A DNA stretch of 64,000 bases from Psychrobacillus sp032154225. GTDB taxonomy: Bacteria; Bacillota; Bacilli; Bacillales_A; Planococcaceae. The stretch lies in assembly GCF_032154225.1 (NCBI RefSeq), contig NZ_JALDYF010000007.1, positions 124,001 to 188,000 of the forward strand, in the 5' to 3' direction. Below, one piece after another: positions 61,903 to 64,000 of this stretch. Below the pieces are notes generated by a model, which was not told where the DNA came from, searched no databases, and saw only the letters and a list, made by a program, of their open reading frames with translations. The position numbers were made by a program, and so were the translations under genes. The first letter of the stretch is position 1, and every line of letters begins with the position of its first letter.

Positions 61903-61965
61903 ATGACTAGAAAACCATTTCGGTCATCTAGTCATTATAATACTCCGTATGATTTTAAAATGCAA
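61903..61965 (-). promoter_or_regulatory. tetR promoter with overlapping operator-like dyad
   Basis: On the minus strand TTGCAT, 17 bp, TATTAT form a SigA-like promoter (61937-61965). Overlapping and just downstream of its -10 region is a dyad with perfect 9-bp arms ATGACTAGA and TCTAGTCAT (61903-61935). The dyad is also followed by TTTTATTTT, so it could act as the terminator of the upstream lipoprotein gene. Confidence 0.6.
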
Positions 61966-61972
61966 CCTTTTT

Positions 61973-62425
61973 TTATTTGCCATCTCCGTGGTTCATGGAA
62001 TTATCCTCTTCATCTGGCATCACTTTACTCATATCTGGATTTCCAACGATTAGCTCTTGTTTTGGCATTACATGAAGGCCGTTCGCTGTTGTATGTGCGA
62101 ACATATAATAAACACCGTCATGGTCAAATGAATACGTCGCTTCGTACACGCCATCTTTTGTATGTTTTCCTTCAAGCTTTTCACCGTGATCACGCATACC
62201 TGATTCCCATACTTCAAACTGCACTTGATCTGCATCATCTATTACTTTATCTCCTTGCGTAACTTTTGCTGATAAAGCAATTTCTTCTCCAACTGCTAAT
62301 TTCTCTGCTGTTTGAATTTGTACTACTACTTCTTCTAATGTTCCTTCGTTATTTGATACTTCTTTATCTGAGCAACCTACTAGTGTTAATGTTGCTACTG
62401 CTATTGCGATCCATGTTTTTTTCAT
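61973..62425 (-). CDS. YtkA/FixH-like lipoprotein
   Basis: 150 residues with a lipoprotein signal peptide (MKKTWIAIAVATLTLVGC, lipobox LVGC with C18) followed by a YtkA-like beta domain (VQFEVWESG, DGVYEATYSFDHDGVYYMFAH) and a His/acid-rich tail. The ATG at 62425 overlaps the kinase stop (ATGA), with GGGAGGA 9 bases upstream. Anchored to the outer face of the membrane. It is in one operon with a two-component system, which may sense or regulate it. Confidence 0.85.
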   Translation of the reverse strand: MKKTWIAIAVATLTLVGCSDKEVSNNEGTLEEVVVQIQTAEKLAVGEEIALSAKVTQGDKVIDDADQVQFEVWESGMRDHGEKLEGKHTKDGVYEATYSFDHDGVYYMFAHTTANGLHVMPKQELIVGNPDMSKVMPDEEDNSMNHGDGK

Positions 62426-63816
62426 TCGAATAAATCCTCCCAAATAGGTAATGTAATGTGTACTGTCGTTCCAACTCCTACTTCACTTACGAAAGACAAC
62501 TTTCCTTTTTGTATATCTACTAATTGCAATGCAATCGATAATCCTAAGCCAGTGCCACCGTCTGCTCTACTTCTTGCTTTATTGACACGGTAAAATCGTT
62601 CGGTAATATGCTCTAAATGCTCTTTTTCAATTCCGCATCCTTGATCGGCAATAGAAATAGTCGTTTCTTTTTTTCCTGTTTTATTAGAAACAGTAATGAC
62701 CGAATTGTTTGGCGAATAACGAATGGCATTTTCTAATACATTGATCAAAATTTGCTTTGTTTTTTGTTCATCGGCATCTAATATTGTTTCTTCATCCATT
62801 AATGTCGTAAATATTATCGCTTTTTCGTTCGCAAGTGGTTGTAGGAGCTGTTGCACTTCTCGAATCGTTTCTGCTAAAACAAGAGGTCCACTCGCCACCT
62901 CTTCCTTGCTTTCAGATCTTGCAACTGTCAATAAATCATTCGTCAGCTTTTGCATTCGGTTCGCCTCTCGAACAATAAGCGAATAGCCTTCTAATTTTTT
63001 CTCTTCCGGAATAAGCTGCTGTTCAAACGCTTCACCGTACCCTTTTATATAACTAATTGGTGTACGGAGTTCATGTGAAACAACCGATAAAAAATCGCGT
63101 TTTTTATCATCCTCTTCTTGAATCGATTTCGCCATTTGATTGAATGCCTGCGAAAGCTCGCCTATTTCATCTTGTGACTCCTCTTTGACACGCGTATCAT
63201 ATTTTCCTGAAGCCATTGATATCGCCGCTTCCTTTAGCTTAGCTAAAGGCGTAAGCACTCTTTGTAAGCTCTTCAGGCTGATAAATGCCATTGCCACTAA
63301 TAAAAGAGAAACAATTGCGACTAAAAAAAGGACATCTTTGGAAGCCATCTCCGTCATTTTCGTTAACGGTACGTATAAATAAATAATTCCTTCTAGCCGA
63401 TTTTCATCTACAAGTGGATAAATCACCGAGACTATTTCCCGATCAAAGCGACTTTCAAAGCCACGCTTCTTTACCGATTTTCCGTCAATAAGCTGTGCAC
63501 GTTCTTCCGCCCCGATCAAACTATCATAGTCTATATCAAAAGGTAAACACGCACTTAACTCTCTCGGATTACGAACAGTAAACACTTCAAAATTTGAAAA
63601 TCGATTATAGTCTTCCGTTTGTTTTATGAAGTCGTCTGTGACAACTCCTCCATCATATGTACGCTGTATATTTGCAGCGACTTCTTTCATCGAAGACTCC
63701 GTATGTTGCACATACAACTCTTCATATAAAAAGTTCGTTAAAACGACTAAAAAAACAATTGTAGTAGCAATAAATACAAGTAACAGCATCCAAATTTTAA
63801 AGCTCAGCTTCTTCAT
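62422..63816 (-). CDS. Sensor histidine kinase
   Basis: 464 residues: TM segment ~9-29, extracytoplasmic domain to ~160, second TM ~162-182, HAMP (residues ~183-235), HisKA with histidine in SVVSHELRTP, and HATPase with NVLENAIRYSP, DQGCGI and GTGLGLSI. The start overlaps the stop of the response regulator gene (ATGA) and the end overlaps the lipoprotein gene (ATGA). Signal unknown. Confidence 0.92.
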   Translation of the reverse strand: MKKLSFKIWMLLLVFIATTIVFLVVLTNFLYEELYVQHTESSMKEVAANIQRTYDGGVVTDDFIKQTEDYNRFSNFEVFTVRNPRELSACLPFDIDYDSLIGAEERAQLIDGKSVKKRGFESRFDREIVSVIYPLVDENRLEGIIYLYVPLTKMTEMASKDVLFLVAIVSLLLVAMAFISLKSLQRVLTPLAKLKEAAISMASGKYDTRVKEESQDEIGELSQAFNQMAKSIQEEDDKKRDFLSVVSHELRTPISYIKGYGEAFEQQLIPEEKKLEGYSLIVREANRMQKLTNDLLTVARSESKEEVASGPLVLAETIREVQQLLQPLANEKAIIFTTLMDEETILDADEQKTKQILINVLENAIRYSPNNSVITVSNKTGKKETTISIADQGCGIEKEHLEHITERFYRVNKARSRADGGTGLGLSIALQLVDIQKGKLSFVSEVGVGTTVHITLPIWEDLFE

Positions 63817-64000
63817 TGATTTACCTCAAAACGATAGCCAATTCCCCACACCGTTTCAATATACTTTCCTGCCATTGCTCCCAGCTTCCATCGTAATGTT
63901 TTAATATGCGTATCAACAGTACGGGTTCCACCTTCATAATCTAATCCCCAAAGTTTCTCCAACAGCTGTTCCCTTGAGTAAACTTTACTTTCATTTTCCA
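63813..64000 (-). CDS. OmpR-family response regulator, C-terminal part (gene continues past the window)
   Basis: The last ~62 residues of a winged-helix DNA-binding domain (SREQLLEKLWGLDYEGGTRTVDTHIKTLRWKL, then YIETVWGIGYRF). The receiver domain lies beyond the right edge. Overlaps the kinase start by 4 bp. Confidence 0.9.
   Translation of the reverse strand, partial: ENESKVYSREQLLEKLWGLDYEGGTRTVDTHIKTLRWKLGAMAGKYIETVWGIGYRFEVNQ

Noticed and set aside
1..64000. CRISPR arrays, tRNA, rRNA, prophage and restriction-modification genes
   Set aside because: None seen on reading. The methyltransferases are small-molecule or unknown-target types without DNA-methylase motifs.

Overview
The window comes from a low-GC Gram-positive bacterium of the Bacillus group. 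The evidence is the AT-rich sequence, strong AGGAGG-type ribosome binding sites, many TTG and GTG starts, factor-independent terminators, and blocks of genes familiar from Bacillus subtilis: yrrT-luxS-mccA-mccB, yuxL, lcfB, lplJ next to yhfH, a yhgD/yhgE pair, yndH-yndJ, fetAB and a bceRSAB-type locus. A Planococcaceae-like host (Lysinibacillus or Psychrobacillus type) is my guess, not something the sequence proves. I saw no rRNA, tRNA, CRISPR array, prophage or transposase gene.

Layout. 1-1.2 kb: the end of a FAD oxidoreductase gene coupled to a half-size MFS gene. 1.3-6.8 kb (minus strand): an ArsR-type regulator, MFS exporter and methyltransferase cluster, then a second methyltransferase, a gluzincin-like peptidase and a Nudix hydrolase. 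6.9-10 kb (plus): a yndGHJ-like operon. 10-13.7 kb: a rearranged stretch where two 525-bp direct repeats differing at one base bracket a LysE-type exporter and an MFS gene. 13.6-15.9 kb: an ECF sigma factor and its DUF4179 anti-sigma factor. 16-17.1 kb: a three-gene DUF2089 cluster. 17.4-24.7 kb: a two-component system feeding an ABC transporter, followed by an HrtAB-like ABC pair. 25-34 kb: single genes (hydrolase, acetyltransferases, methyltransferase, DUF2268 protein, diguanylate cyclase, carboxylesterase) and a small membrane-protein pseudogene. 34.7-39.8 kb: a sulfur amino-acid operon that includes luxS, beside an SLC13-type permease. 40-46.6 kb: small membrane proteins, an S66 peptidase, a frameshifted Nudix gene, acetyltransferase-fetAB and an amino-acid permease. 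46.7-64 kb: yuxL, lcfB with a perfect FadR-type operator, a BceRSAB-type module, a second ECF/DUF4179 module, lplJ, yhfH, yhgE with its TetR regulator, and an operon of response regulator, sensor kinase and YtkA-like lipoprotein that runs off the right edge.

Common themes are envelope stress sensing (two ECF/anti-sigma pairs, three two-component systems, three ABC permease sets) and drug or metabolite export. The most unusual signal is non-coding: a 68-bp palindromic element in four full copies and one shortened copy, four of them lying 2-7 bp after the stop codon of a minus-strand gene and all four facing the same way relative to that gene. A second, GC-rich repeat family (two copies) and two long hairpins lie in the gene-poor stretches near 42 and 58.5 kb.
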